DNA of 43,194 bases from contig CABPSV020000029.1 of NCBI GenBank assembly GCA_902459845.2, positions 1-43,194 of the forward strand, in the 5' to 3' direction. Below, in pieces: positions 22,354 to 32,378 of the stretch. Below the pieces are notes generated by a model. It saw only the letters and a list, made by a program, of their open reading frames with translations. It did no database searches and was not told where the DNA came from. Positions within the stretch are counted from its first letter, which is position 1, and each line of letters begins with the position of its first letter. The stretch comes from Hepatocystis sp. ex Piliocolobus tephrosceles. Lineage: Eukaryota; Apicomplexa; Aconoidasida; Haemosporida; Plasmodiidae. The translations under genes were made by a program, and so were the position numbers.

Positions 22354-23935
22354 TTAACTTACATTTAAATTTAGTTTGACATTTTCACCCGGTTGAAACG
22401 CGGGAAGACCTGGTTAATCAAAAAAAAAAAAAAAAAAAGGGAAAAAATAAAAAAAAGGGAAAAAATAAAAAAAAGGGAAAAAATAAAAAACATGAAAAAA
22501 ATGATAAATTTATTAAATGATAAAATAAAAAAGCTGTTTAAATATTAAATTAAACAATAATAAAATGGTAAATAAACATATATATACGTATATAAACACG
22601 TATGGATGGAAACATATCCTATTTTTTATAATGCATAAACAAAAAAAAAAAATAAAAAAAAAAAAAATAAAATAAAATAAATAAATAAAAATAAAAAGAA
22701 ACAATTATGTATTAAATAGTAAAATATAGTAAGCAATGTATCTGAATAATCACTAACCTTTGTAAGGGCAAGATGCGCATCTAAAAGCATCTCCTAAATA
22801 GCACTACAAAAAAAATAAAAAAAATAAAAATGATAAAATATAATTAATAAATAAATAAATAAAGCAATTATAATTCGTTACTTCATACAAGAGGTAAGTA
22901 TATTTTTATATACACAAGTACACGATTATAAATAAATATATATATATATATATATATATTTAACGGTGTATACAATAATTATAACACACATAAATTGTCT
23001 TATGTAAAAAAAAATTACATTTCCGCAAGATGAAGTTACATTTTCCGTAACATATTCTACTTCATTATCATTCAAAATTTTTTTTTCTAAACTATTTTGT
23101 TTTTCTTTTTTTCCACAAGTACAATTATCACAAACCCTATTAACTACTTTTTTTTTATCTTCTTGAATTTTATATATTTCTTCATCACTAGAAACAGAAC
23201 TATCATCGTCATCATTTAAATCAAAATCGGGATATTCTGCTGTTATCTATAAAACATGGGAGCATAAAAAAAATGAGTGATCGAAAAAACAAACAAATTT
23301 ATTGACATATACATTGACATATATACATATATATAAAAGAATGTCGTAAAAAATTAACACTAATAATATCTATACATACTGGCATGTTTTTTTTTAATAA
23401 TTATATATTTATATATTATTTTGTATATTTCTTTGTATATACATAATTTTATTTTTATTTTTTTAAAACATACATTAATTATAACTCCATTTTCGGCCAC
23501 AATTGTTTCATCTGAAATGTTAATAAAACCATTGTATAAACATTCTTTTTTTAATTTTTTCAAAATATCATTTTCATATTTACTATTTCCTTTCCCTTTT
23601 TCTTTAATACTGTTGTTAATACAATTTTTATCGATTGTATTGTTTCCATCAGGACTGTTATAATCTTCATCGTCTATATATATAATAAGCCTTAATACTC
23701 CATTTTTATTTAGACATTTAAAAATTTTTAATAAAAAGTTATTGTTCAAATCCCAAAAAAAAGAATAATTCTTATAACTATATAAAAATATATTGTTATA
23801 TTTTTTGTAAATTTTTTTTTTTAAAAAATTAAAAACGCTTATTGTAGGAACAAACAGCTGATGATATTTTTTTCTCAATATGTTACATGGTTCGTCATCA
23901 TTTAAAATTATTAAAGCGTCTGTAAAGTTCATCAT
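22354..23935 (-). CDS. DRE2: Fe-S cluster assembly protein DRE2 (anamorsin/CIAPIN1), 4 exons
   Basis: Exons: 23474-23935, 23019-23246, 22758-22803, 22409-22354. Donors GTATGT, GTAATT and GTTAGT, T-rich acceptors and phases agree, giving 263 residues. Residues 1-154 form the methyltransferase-like N-terminal domain (MMNFTDALIILNDD...). An acidic linker (DFDLNDDDDSSVSSDEE) follows. The C-terminal domain has C193-x2-C196-x-C198 and the twin motif C228-x2-C231-x7-C239-x2-C242 (CGNCYLGDAFRCASC), then LPAFQPGENVKLNLNV, all diagnostic of the family. DRE2 accepts electrons from a diflavin reductase (TAH18) early in cytosolic Fe-S protein assembly. The twin motif is split across the second intron. The usual four-cysteine first motif (C-x8-10-C-x2-C-x-C) lacks its first cysteine here; the nearest upstream cysteine is about 60 residues away. 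The start could be either of two adjacent ATGs. Confidence 0.95.
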
Positions 23936-24120
23936 TTTTTTTTACCTTTTCTTACCTTTTTTTACTTTTTCTTACCTTTTTTTACCTTTTTTTACTTTTT
24001 CTTACCTTTTTTTACCTTTTTTTACTTTTTCTTACCTTTTTTTACCTTTTTTTACTTTTTTTTACTTTTTTTTACTTTTTTTTACTTTTTTTTTTACTTT
24101 TTTTTACTTTTTTTACCCTT
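23936..24120. repeat. TTTTTACC-type pyrimidine repeat upstream of DRE2
   Basis: Alternating blocks of TTTTCTTACC, TTTTTTTACC and TTTTTTTACT run directly up to the DRE2 start codon. On the transcribed strand this is a purine-rich GGTAAAAAAA leader, so the 5' UTR of DRE2 would be almost pure A and G with many GGTAA donor-like words. Confidence 0.85.
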
Positions 24121-25329
24121 TTTCTATGATATTTCTATGGTTTATTATATATATATATGTACTTGTCACGTATAATATGTGTTATAACATTATAGAAAAA
24201 AACCTATACGCATTAAGTTTTTATGTTTTTTCATATTATTTTAATTATTGTACTTATATAATCAATGTAATTTTTTTTTTTTTTTTCGTTCTTATTTTTT
24301 GCTCTTATTTTGTAGGAATGTGTTCATAAGGGCACATATATTTTAAGCATTCGTTTTTTTTATTTTATTTTATTTTTTTTTTTGCCAAACCTCATAACTC
24401 CAAAGTGAAAAAAAAAAAAGCATAATAATAAACTATATGTCGTAATTTTATAAACAAAATAGAAAAAAAAAAGAGAGAAATGAACAAAAGAGCATATGTT
24501 AACATCAAAGAAATGAACGAGTAAATAAATAAAAATGCATTTATCTATATATAAATATATATATGTTTACATTTATATATATGTATATATTTATTTATTT
24601 ATATATGTATATTTATACGTATTTACATATATATGTGATCATTTAAATGAATACTTAACTAAATAAAAAAATTACAATGCTTTCCAATTTTTTTTTTGTC
24701 CTTTGTTTAAAGTATAATTTTATAACTAGAACAATTAGAAATTAAAAAAATATTAAAAAAAAAAAATGCACTTATTTTTATTTTTCCTTTATTTATATAT
24801 ATAACTGTGCAAAATAAAAAAAAAAAAAAAAAAAAAAAAATGTTACATATCATTTAGCTTTAAGTTATTCTTATTTCTCTAATACTTTTTTATCATTTCA
24901 TTGGATAAAATGTTTTATGTATAGAATAAAAAAAAAAATTAAATGAATAGAAAAGTTAAATGGATAGAAAAATTAAATGGATGGAAAAATGAAAAAAGTA
25001 ATCGAAAAAAACACAACACGTGATTTATATAGTTTCGATTAAAATTATTTATAAGTGGGAACTTAATTTAGTTTTAAAAATTTTTAAATAAAAGTTTAAA
25101 AAGGCAAAATATAGTTTTTTATTGCCAAAAAAGACAAAAGGTTTAATAAGATAAAAGTGTTAAAGAGTAATAATATGCGCAGAAGCAAAAAAAAAAAAAA
25201 AATATACCAAAAAATATATATATACAAAAAAAAAAAAAAATATATTATAAAAAAATGTTTCAAAAATTACCCAAATGTATTACAAATGTGTTGCAATAGG
25301 ACGAGCAAGACAAAATGGGCAAGACAAAT

Positions 25330-25381
<52 letters not shown>

Positions 25382-25390
25382 ACATATACT

Positions 25391-25429
<39 letters not shown>

Positions 25430-25440
25430 AATTAACAAAT
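24121..25440. other. Spacer between the PPR gene and DRE2
   Basis: About 1.3 kb between two minus-strand genes. It is almost entirely A/T with (TA)n tracts, several A runs and a 25-base unit around 24940-24990 (AAATGGATAGAAAA-like). A long poly-A run (25334-25380) followed by a poly-T run (25394-25425) abuts the PPR gene's stop codon and could form a long A/T hairpin. I see no convincing gene. Confidence 0.6.
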
Positions 25441-26926
25441 TTATTTCATGTTGAAATACTTTTTTAAAAGTTGTATATCGAAGTCTTCATTATCAGTAAA
25501 TGACTCATAATCATTATCATCTCCTTCATTATCTAAGTCATCTGAATCAACAACATTTTCGAACATTTCGTTATTTTTTTTACTATTAGTGTTAAAATGT
25601 AGTTTATGTTTTTTTTCTCCCATTTCTTCTTCTGCATCATTTTTTGTGTTACTAGTGTTGTAATTTATGTCATTTTGTTTAAACGAAAAAAAAAAATCAT
25701 TTTTGCTATATTCATTCTCAACATTATATAAAGTAGTGTATATATTATCGTTGTCAACACTGTTAACATTGTCAACATGATCAACATTATTTAAATGCAT
25801 TTGTTCATTATCATAGTTAAGTATTTTTGCATTCTCACAGTTAAGTATATTTTTTTCATTTGTTTGTGCAAAATCTAATGATGGGAAGGGTAATGTTTGT
25901 TCTATTTTATTTCCCTCTATGTGATTAATTTCGTTATGACTATCCTTAAGATATTCATAAGTACCATGCTTATCTTCATAATTTTCAATTCGCATATGTT
26001 CATAATATGGTGATTCATCATCTAAGGATATTGTATCAATCATATTTATTATAGCTTCTTCATATTCTTTTTTTAACATAAGTTTTAAATCTTCTTTCGT
26101 TAGTTTTAGTACTTCGTTGGGTGTTAATAAATTTAGTTTCTCTTTTAATTTTCTTTTTCTACTTCTATTTAATTTTATGGATGTTTCCCAAATGAATCGA
26201 CAAATATTTATCCATAAACTTTTAGATGGTTCACAAAAAATTATTTCTAATTCTAAAAACGAATTTATCATTCTTTGGTTTATATTAATTACGGCAGGGT
26301 GCATATAACATCTCTTCATTTCTTCGATTACTAAATAAGCCTGTATTAAAAAAAAAAAAAAAAAAAAAAGGAAATGTTATATATACAAGACAGTTTGTGA
26401 AAAATATACTTACATAAAGGCAGACATACATACATACACATGCATGCATGCATATATCTATGTAGATACATTGTAGACACATTGTAGTATGTTGTACATA
26501 TGTTGTAGATACGTTGTAGATACGTTGTAGATACGTTGTATACACATTGTAGATACGTTGTAGATGCGAATATACTTACATTTTCATTTTTTTTTTTATG
26601 ATTTAAAATATAAGAATGAACAAGTATGGAATAAATAACTTCATCATATTTGTGTCCTTCATTCAAAAATTGTTGAATAGTATTTTCAAATAAAGTGAAA
26701 TTATATTCAGTTAATGCATTCCATAATTTAAAATAATAAACTCTTTTTATTTCATTTTCATTATTATTTTTTTTTAATTTATTATTCAAAAATACTTTTT
26801 TATTTCCATATTGATTAAATACATAATCTTTTTTTAAAAATTCTAAATTTTCATTTATTTCAGGAGCATTATATATATGTTTAGTGAAATAAATGGATGG
26901 ATATATTTTTAAATATCTTTTTATCA

Positions 26927-26927
<1 letters not shown>
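25441..26927 (-). CDS. PPR-motif protein, 2 exons, probably organellar
   Basis: Exon 1 is 26580-26927 and exon 2 is 25441-26340; the donor is GTAAGT and the acceptor TTAATACAG, both in phase 0, giving 415 residues. The splice joins the two halves of a good pentatricopeptide motif: DEVIYSILVHSYI and then AYLVIEEMKRCYMHPAVI, matching the PPR pattern of a Tyr-x2-Leu-Ile helix followed by Ala-x4-Glu-Glu-Met and Pro. A second, weaker helix pair precedes it (FENTIQQFLNEG). The N-terminus (MIKRYLKIYPSIYF) is basic and free of acidic residues, as in a mitochondrial presequence. The last 150 residues are acidic and low-complexity. PPR proteins usually bind organellar RNA or form part of mitochondrial ribosomes; which applies here cannot be read from the sequence. 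The intron carries a minisatellite. Confidence 0.8.
26462..26568. repeat. 11-base minisatellite inside the PPR intron
   Basis: About nine units related to TTGTAGATACG, with ACATTGTAGTATG-like variants. The array is wholly inside the 239-base intron, close to its donor. Read on the coding strand it stays open, in frame with exon 1, almost to the acceptor. Confidence 0.85.
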
Positions 26928-26969
<42 letters not shown>

Positions 26970-27676
26970 TAAATAAATAAATATCTTAGGTTAAGTTTAC
27001 AATGTGAAAAAACTGTTTAATTACATTTTCTATATTATATTTTTATTAACAATAAATAAATATATATAAACATATATATGTGTTACCGATGTATATATAA
27101 TATTCCCTGTACTATTTCCCATAAACAAACACTTAATCACATTAAAAAAATTATTGTTTCAACTACACTAAGATTATAACTAAAATGGGTATAAATTGTA
27201 CAGATAAAATAACGAATATTTGCTTACTTTTATCAAAATTAAAAGCTTCTTATGTTTAGTTAGTTCTGTTACGTTTTTCTATACTTTATTATACTTCGTT
27301 CCATTTTTGCATTGGCGTTTATTTTGTAATGGTTTTTTTTTTTTTTTTTTTTTTCATATATTTCTTATCCTAATTTTCATTTAAAATATTAAAATTGTTT
27401 TAGGCACAAATAGTCCACTGATGTGATATGTGATATAAATAAATTTTTTATTTATTCTATATTCTTTGTGATTTTTTTTTTTTTTTTTTTTTTTTTTCTT
27501 CAGTTACAGTAAAAAGATTAGCAATGTTTTATAGCACGAATAAATGTAAATATATATTAAATATGTAAAATATTTATTTATATACATATATAGAATTGTT
27601 TATTTATTTATACGCATAAATATATATATATAGATATGCACAAATGTTAAATATGTATATATATAGATTTATCACC

Positions 27677-27721
27677 AAAGCTCAACATATAACTGCTGTA
27701 GCTTTTCCTTCTACACGAAGG
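27677..27721. other. GC-richer patch with two hairpins
   Basis: AAAGCT (27677-27682) pairs with AGCTTT (27700-27705), and CCTTC (27707-27711) pairs with GAAGG (27717-27721) across a five-base loop. The G+C of this patch is well above the surrounding poly-A/T. A small structured RNA is possible; the evidence is composition and pairing only. Confidence 0.3.
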
Positions 27722-27753
27722 TACATATATACATATACACATGTATATATATA

Positions 27754-27813
<60 letters not shown>

Positions 27814-28193
27814 TATATATATTTCACCACTAAAAAATAAAATTAACTTTCTTTTAGTTTAAGCCTCTTAAAAAAACATAAAAGCTCAGTAATAAATGCA
27901 CTTTTAACAAAAAAAAAAAAAGAAAAAAAAAAAAAAAAAGAAAAAAAAGAAATGTTAAGCAATTAATTTTAACTATAGCAGAAGCATTTTTACAATTGAG
28001 CATTTTTTTTTTTTTTTTTTTTTTTTTGTGTTAAATCACATAAAAATGCATGAGCTAACATCAACTATTAGTTTAAGTGCATGTATAAAAAAAAAAATAA
28101 AAATAAATATTACTTAATAAATATTATTTATATTATATAAATTAAACCACAATTTCTATTACTCCCCCGATTCATTTTTATTTTCTTTTACAT

Positions 28194-28241
<48 letters not shown>

Positions 28242-28248
28242 CTTTGTT

Positions 28249-28425
28249 ATATACAAACTTATGTTATATACAAACTTATGTTATATACAAACTTATGTTA
28301 TATACAAACTTATGTTATATACAAACTTATGTTATATACAAACTTATGTTATATACAAACTTATGTTATATACAAACTTATGTTATATACAAACTTGTGT
28401 TATATACAAACTTATGTTATATATT
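28249..28425. repeat. 17-base tandem repeat upstream of the nucleoside transporter
   Basis: About ten nearly identical copies of ACTTATGTTATATACAA; one copy carries a single change (CTTGTGTT). The array ends roughly 400 bases before the transporter's start codon and yields false open frames of MLYTNLCYIQTYVIY type. Confidence 0.95.
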
Positions 28426-28838
28426 ATACAAATATGAATATACATTTTAACCAAATTACATCCCCTAATTAAGTTATGTACTTATTTACTATGTTATTTA
28501 CATACTCAATTACCTACGTAAGTACTCACTGAACTATTTTTATTTCAGTGACAATTACCTAGTCACTAACATAAACAACCACATACATTTATATATATAC
28601 ATTTATATATATTAACCACTTTTAACAGTTAATTCTTTACAATTAAATTTCTATTTATAGAAAGTCAAATTATTAAAGTATAATTATTATGAATTTTTAT
28701 TTTTTTTAAAAAAAAAAATTATTTAAAATTATATATTTATTTTTTTATTTTTTTTAAAATCCAGCATTGTGCTAAAAAGTACAGGTATATCTATATATAT
28801 ATATATATATATATACAAACACTCAAATTACGAACATA

Positions 28839-30785
28839 ATGGAAAACGTTAAACCACCAAATAATAACAAAAAATTATTTACTGATAATTATAATGCTCT
28901 AGTTAAAGATAGACATAAAAAAAATGTTACATATATAGAGGAAGAAAAAACAAATCAAAGTAGTAGTGTAATAAGTGATAATTGTAGTAGTAATAATAAA
29001 AATGGTATCGAAGGTAGTATTTATGCAAATACGGCATTGTGTTTAACCGGCATGTCTTCAGTTATATTATACAATTATGTACTAAATACAACTCCTCACA
29101 TACATGCACTATTAAATAAAAAAATACAAGTCTCCTTTACTTTTTTTTTATATTATTCAGTTGTATTTTTAGTTTCAGTAATTAATTCTTTATTTGTAGA
29201 AGTAAAATTAATTACTTATGACATATGTTTTATTTTATCAATTTTAATACAATTACTTTACCCTATATTAATCAAATATTTCTATGTACAAACTTGGGCT
29301 TTTTATACACTTATTGTTTTTATTGGAATTATATGTTCAGTAATGAAGACTATGATATTTTCTATTTCTTCCATAATTTTTAATACTTCTGAAATTATTT
29401 GTTTATCTTATGGATTAACTGGAATGTATTCCTTTTTTATGATTACTACTTTTTTTTATTATATAACTGAAATAAATGAAAGTAAAGAAAAATTACATTT
29501 ATCAATATTTTATACTTCAATTATTAATGGAACATTTATATTCATTTCCTTTATTTGTTATATGATACTAAAAAATACAAAAAATTTTAAAAATAAATTT
29601 AAAATATATTGGAATGATAGAAATAGTAAAAAGAATTTAAAAGATGAGGTAATGCCAGACATAAAAGAAGAAACAAAATTATATGCACATACAAACTTAG
29701 ATATAAATAAATGCGAACAAACATTTAAACAAACTTCGCAACTTCCACAAACTTCGCAACTTCCACAAATTTCGCAAATACATTATGAACGTGTGGAACA
29801 AAAAAATACAAACTCCGAAATCGAAATCGAAGCCAAAACCGAAGCCATGGTTAAAAGCAAACAAACCGATTTACCCTTTTCTATTTTTATTGATAAACAA
29901 AATGAACAAAAACTTCAAACGAAGGATGTATTAATAGGGGAAGAAAACAAATTAGCAAACATTGAAATACATGACTATAATAAGGATAACAAACAACTAA
30001 GTAATTATTATTCTGATAATAAAATAAATAATTTATATATGATCGAACATACAGAAGAACTCCTACCAGTAACAAATATGATAAAAAATTTACCAGAAGA
30101 TATGTTAGTACATGAATCAAAAAAAATTAACAAAACAAAGAATGAAATAAAAACATATTCAAGAAAAAAAAATACACTTAAAAAATTTATAATAAACAAA
30201 TTAAATATATTTAATAAAAAAAGTAAAAATGTAACAAAAGAATTAAGTTTAAAATTAATTTTATTTAAAAAATCATTTATAGTTTTATTTTGTACATTTT
30301 ACAATATATTTTTAAAAATATTAGTTTTTCCAGTAGTATGCCCAGAAATGTGGACAACTGAAGTGAATAAAAGATATATACTAATTGGTATGGTACAGTT
30401 AAGTGATTGTATAAGTAGGATTTTCCCTACATATAGTAATACATTCAAATTATTTAAATATTCCCTTTTACCACAAAAAAAAGTATTAATATTTTCATTT
30501 TTAAGAACATTTTTATCACTTATATGTTTACTTATTCCTATAACAAATATACCAATTTTAAAAAATTTTACTTTTCAATGCATTCTTATTTTTTCCAATG
30601 TTTATTTAAATGGATGGTTTGTTATATTATCCTTTATGAATATTTCTGAAGTTTTAAAACCACTTAATACCATAAGTAACGTATCAATCGTTAGTAGTTT
30701 CTGTGCGACATACCTTAGACTAGGCTTACTTGGAGGCTATGGTTTATCTACATTATATAGACTAATTGTCAAAAAATATATTTAA
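28839..30785 (+). CDS. NT2: Equilibrative nucleoside transporter, NT2-like, 648 residues, single exon
   Basis: The start ATG at 28839 follows a (TA)n tract and an A-rich leader. The protein has about six membrane segments in the first half (near 62-82, 98-120, 127-148, 154-175, 188-208, 222-244) and about five in the second (near 475-500, 513-531, 549-568, 577-600, 613-636), the 11-segment layout of SLC29/ENT carriers. The ENT signature Asp-x3-Arg is present in the eighth segment (LSDCISRIF, D523 and R527). The two halves are joined by a very long hydrophilic loop (about 250-470) with QLPQTS repeats, longer than in typical ENTs. ENTs move purines and nucleosides. Plasmodium cannot make purines and has four such carriers. 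Its place next to a PPR gene and DRE2 matches, from memory, NT2 of P. falciparum, reported in the ER. The paralogue choice rests mostly on synteny. Confidence 0.85.
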   Translation: MENVKPPNNNKKLFTDNYNALVKDRHKKNVTYIEEEKTNQSSSVISDNCSSNNKNGIEGSIYANTALCLTGMSSVILYNYVLNTTPHIHALLNKKIQVSFTFFLYYSVVFLVSVINSLFVEVKLITYDICFILSILIQLLYPILIKYFYVQTWAFYTLIVFIGIICSVMKTMIFSISSIIFNTSEIICLSYGLTGMYSFFMITTFFYYITEINESKEKLHLSIFYTSIINGTFIFISFICYMILKNTKNFKNKFKIYWNDRNSKKNLKDEVMPDIKEETKLYAHTNLDINKCEQTFKQTSQLPQTSQLPQISQIHYERVEQKNTNSEIEIEAKTEAMVKSKQTDLPFSIFIDKQNEQKLQTKDVLIGEENKLANIEIHDYNKDNKQLSNYYSDNKINNLYMIEHTEELLPVTNMIKNLPEDMLVHESKKINKTKNEIKTYSRKKNTLKKFIINKLNIFNKKSKNVTKELSLKLILFKKSFIVLFCTFYNIFLKILVFPVVCPEMWTTEVNKRYILIGMVQLSDCISRIFPTYSNTFKLFKYSLLPQKKVLIFSFLRTFLSLICLLIPITNIPILKNFTFQCILIFSNVYLNGWFVILSFMNISEVLKPLNTISNVSIVSSFCATYLRLGLLGGYGLSTLYRLIVKKYI

Positions 30786-30824
30786 TTTTTTTTTATTTCA
30801 TGTTATAATATAGTTATTAATTTG

Positions 30825-30862
<38 letters not shown>

Positions 30863-30926
30863 TGTATGTACACGTACACACGTATATTAAGGATCTTTGT
30901 GCGCCTATCTGTGTATTCATTTTTTG

Positions 30927-30990
30927 TGGTTTTTCACAAATTTGTTGTGGTTTTTCACAAATTTGTTGTGGTTTTTCACAAATTTTTTGT
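30927..30990. repeat. 21-base repeat with internal dyad
   Basis: Three copies of a unit close to TTGTGGTTTTTCACAAATTTG. Each unit contains TTGTGG...CACAA, so each can fold on itself. It lies about 140 bases downstream of the transporter stop codon. Confidence 0.8.
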
Positions 30991-31429
30991 AGTTTTTTTT
31001 TTTAATCACTTGTTTCATTTTGCTATTGTTTTATTTGTTTCTATTGCTTTATAAAATGGAAACAAACAAAATATAAAAAACATAAAATTATTAATACATT
31101 TTTTTTATTAATACATTTTTTTATTAATACATTTTTTTATTAATACATTTTTTTTATTAATATAATTTTTTTTTTTTACTAATGCATTTTTTTTACTAAT
31201 ACATTTTTTCATTAATCGATTTTTATCACCTACGTTTTTAATACAAATCACATTGTTTTTTTCCTTGCTTATTAAGCATTTTTTTTTTTTTTTTTTTTTT
31301 ACCCATTCGTTGTTATACAATAATAATTTTCTTTACTTATTCTGTTGTTTTTATTTTTTTTAATCCTTTGAAAATCGCAATGTGATTGTGAATCATTTTG
31401 TATGTTAAAATGTACTTATTTTAAAACTG

Positions 31430-31526
<97 letters not shown>
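31430..31526. repeat. 97-base poly-A run
   Basis: An unbroken run of 97 A, the longest homopolymer in the window, in the spacer between two plus-strand genes. Its exact length should be treated with caution because runs like this are hard to sequence and assemble. Confidence 0.9.
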
Positions 31527-31528
<2 letters not shown>

Positions 31529-31595
31529 TTTAAAAACATAAATAAAATAACAAGTGTAACTGTGTTAACAAATTTGCAATATAAATACTTGAATA

Positions 31596-31845
31596 TTTTT
31601 TACTTTTTACTTTTTACTTTTTACTTTTTAACTTTTTACTTTTTAACTTTTTACTTTTTACTTTTTACTTTTTACTTTTTACTTTTTACTTTTTACTTTT
31701 TAACTTTTTACTTTTTACTTTTTAACTTTTTACTTTTTACTTTTTACTTTTTAACTTTTTACTTTTTACTTTTTACTTTTTACTTTTTAACTTTTTACTT
31801 TTTACTTTTTACTTTTTACTTTTTACTTTTTACTTTTTACTTTTT
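31596..31845. repeat. TTTTTAC / TTTTTAA 7-base repeat
   Basis: Over 30 copies of a seven-base unit (CTTTTTA), with TTTTTAACTTTTTAC interruptions. It follows the 97-base poly-A closely. Confidence 0.95.
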
Positions 31846-32039
31846 TTTTTTTTTTTGTTTTTCCCTTTATTATACACCATATTAAATATTAAAAAAAATA
31901 CAGAACTGAAAAATGTTACTTGCATAAGTAACTTATGACACAAATATACTACAGTGGTATATTTCGAATCATTCGATGAGATAAACGTAATTTCCAGTTT
32001 AGTTAGTTTTGTATTATTTCATCTATTTTTTTTATTTAC

Positions 32040-32145
32040 TCATTTATCCATTTGTTTACCCATTTGTTTATCCATTTGTTTATCCATTTGTTTACCCATT
32101 TGTTTATCCATTTGTTTACCCATTTGTTTATCCATTTGTTTAGGC
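32040..32145. repeat. 12-base repeat (CATTTGTTTATC / CATTTGTTTACC)
   Basis: Nine or so copies that alternate between the TATCC and TACCC forms. The array lies about 230 bases upstream of the Obg start codon. Confidence 0.9.
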
Positions 32146-32378
32146 TTTGGCTTATTTTGGTCACATTTTACTTATCACTATTACCCGTTGAATATATAAC
32201 AAATGCTATTTTTTTTTGGAAAAAGCAAAAACAGCAGAAAAATATTCAGTGCCTTTGTGTACACTTGTGTGAGCAACAAAAATGCATTAGCAACTTACAA
32301 CTTATCTCATAATTAGTTTTCACATATACATACACAACACCTATATATGTGGCATGATTTATAAAAACTTATAAGCAC

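Larger units (their letters stand above)
26928..28838. other. Divergent spacer between the PPR gene and the nucleoside transporter
   Basis: About 1.9 kb that should contain both promoters. It holds a 54-base poly-T run (27757-27810), further A and T runs, (TA)n tracts and a 17-base minisatellite. One patch at about 27667-27722 has noticeably more G+C and folds into two hairpins (listed separately). A 24-codon frame at 27184 (MGINCTDKITN) has a good AAAATGG start context but is too short to judge. Confidence 0.6.
30786..32378. other. Spacer between the nucleoside transporter and the Obg gene
   Basis: About 1.6 kb between two plus-strand genes. It is packed with separate tandem repeats (21-, 17-, 7- and 12-base units) and a 97-base poly-A. 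The last 240 bases before the Obg start are richer in G+C, and an open frame without an ATG (ending at 32312, ...LPVEYITNAIFFWKKQ...) runs through them. This is more likely 5' leader than a gene, but an upstream exon cannot be excluded. Confidence 0.55.

Noticed and set aside
31526..31885. 119-codon frame of LLFTFYF repeats
   Set aside because: Translation of the CTTTTTA repeat; no non-repetitive core.
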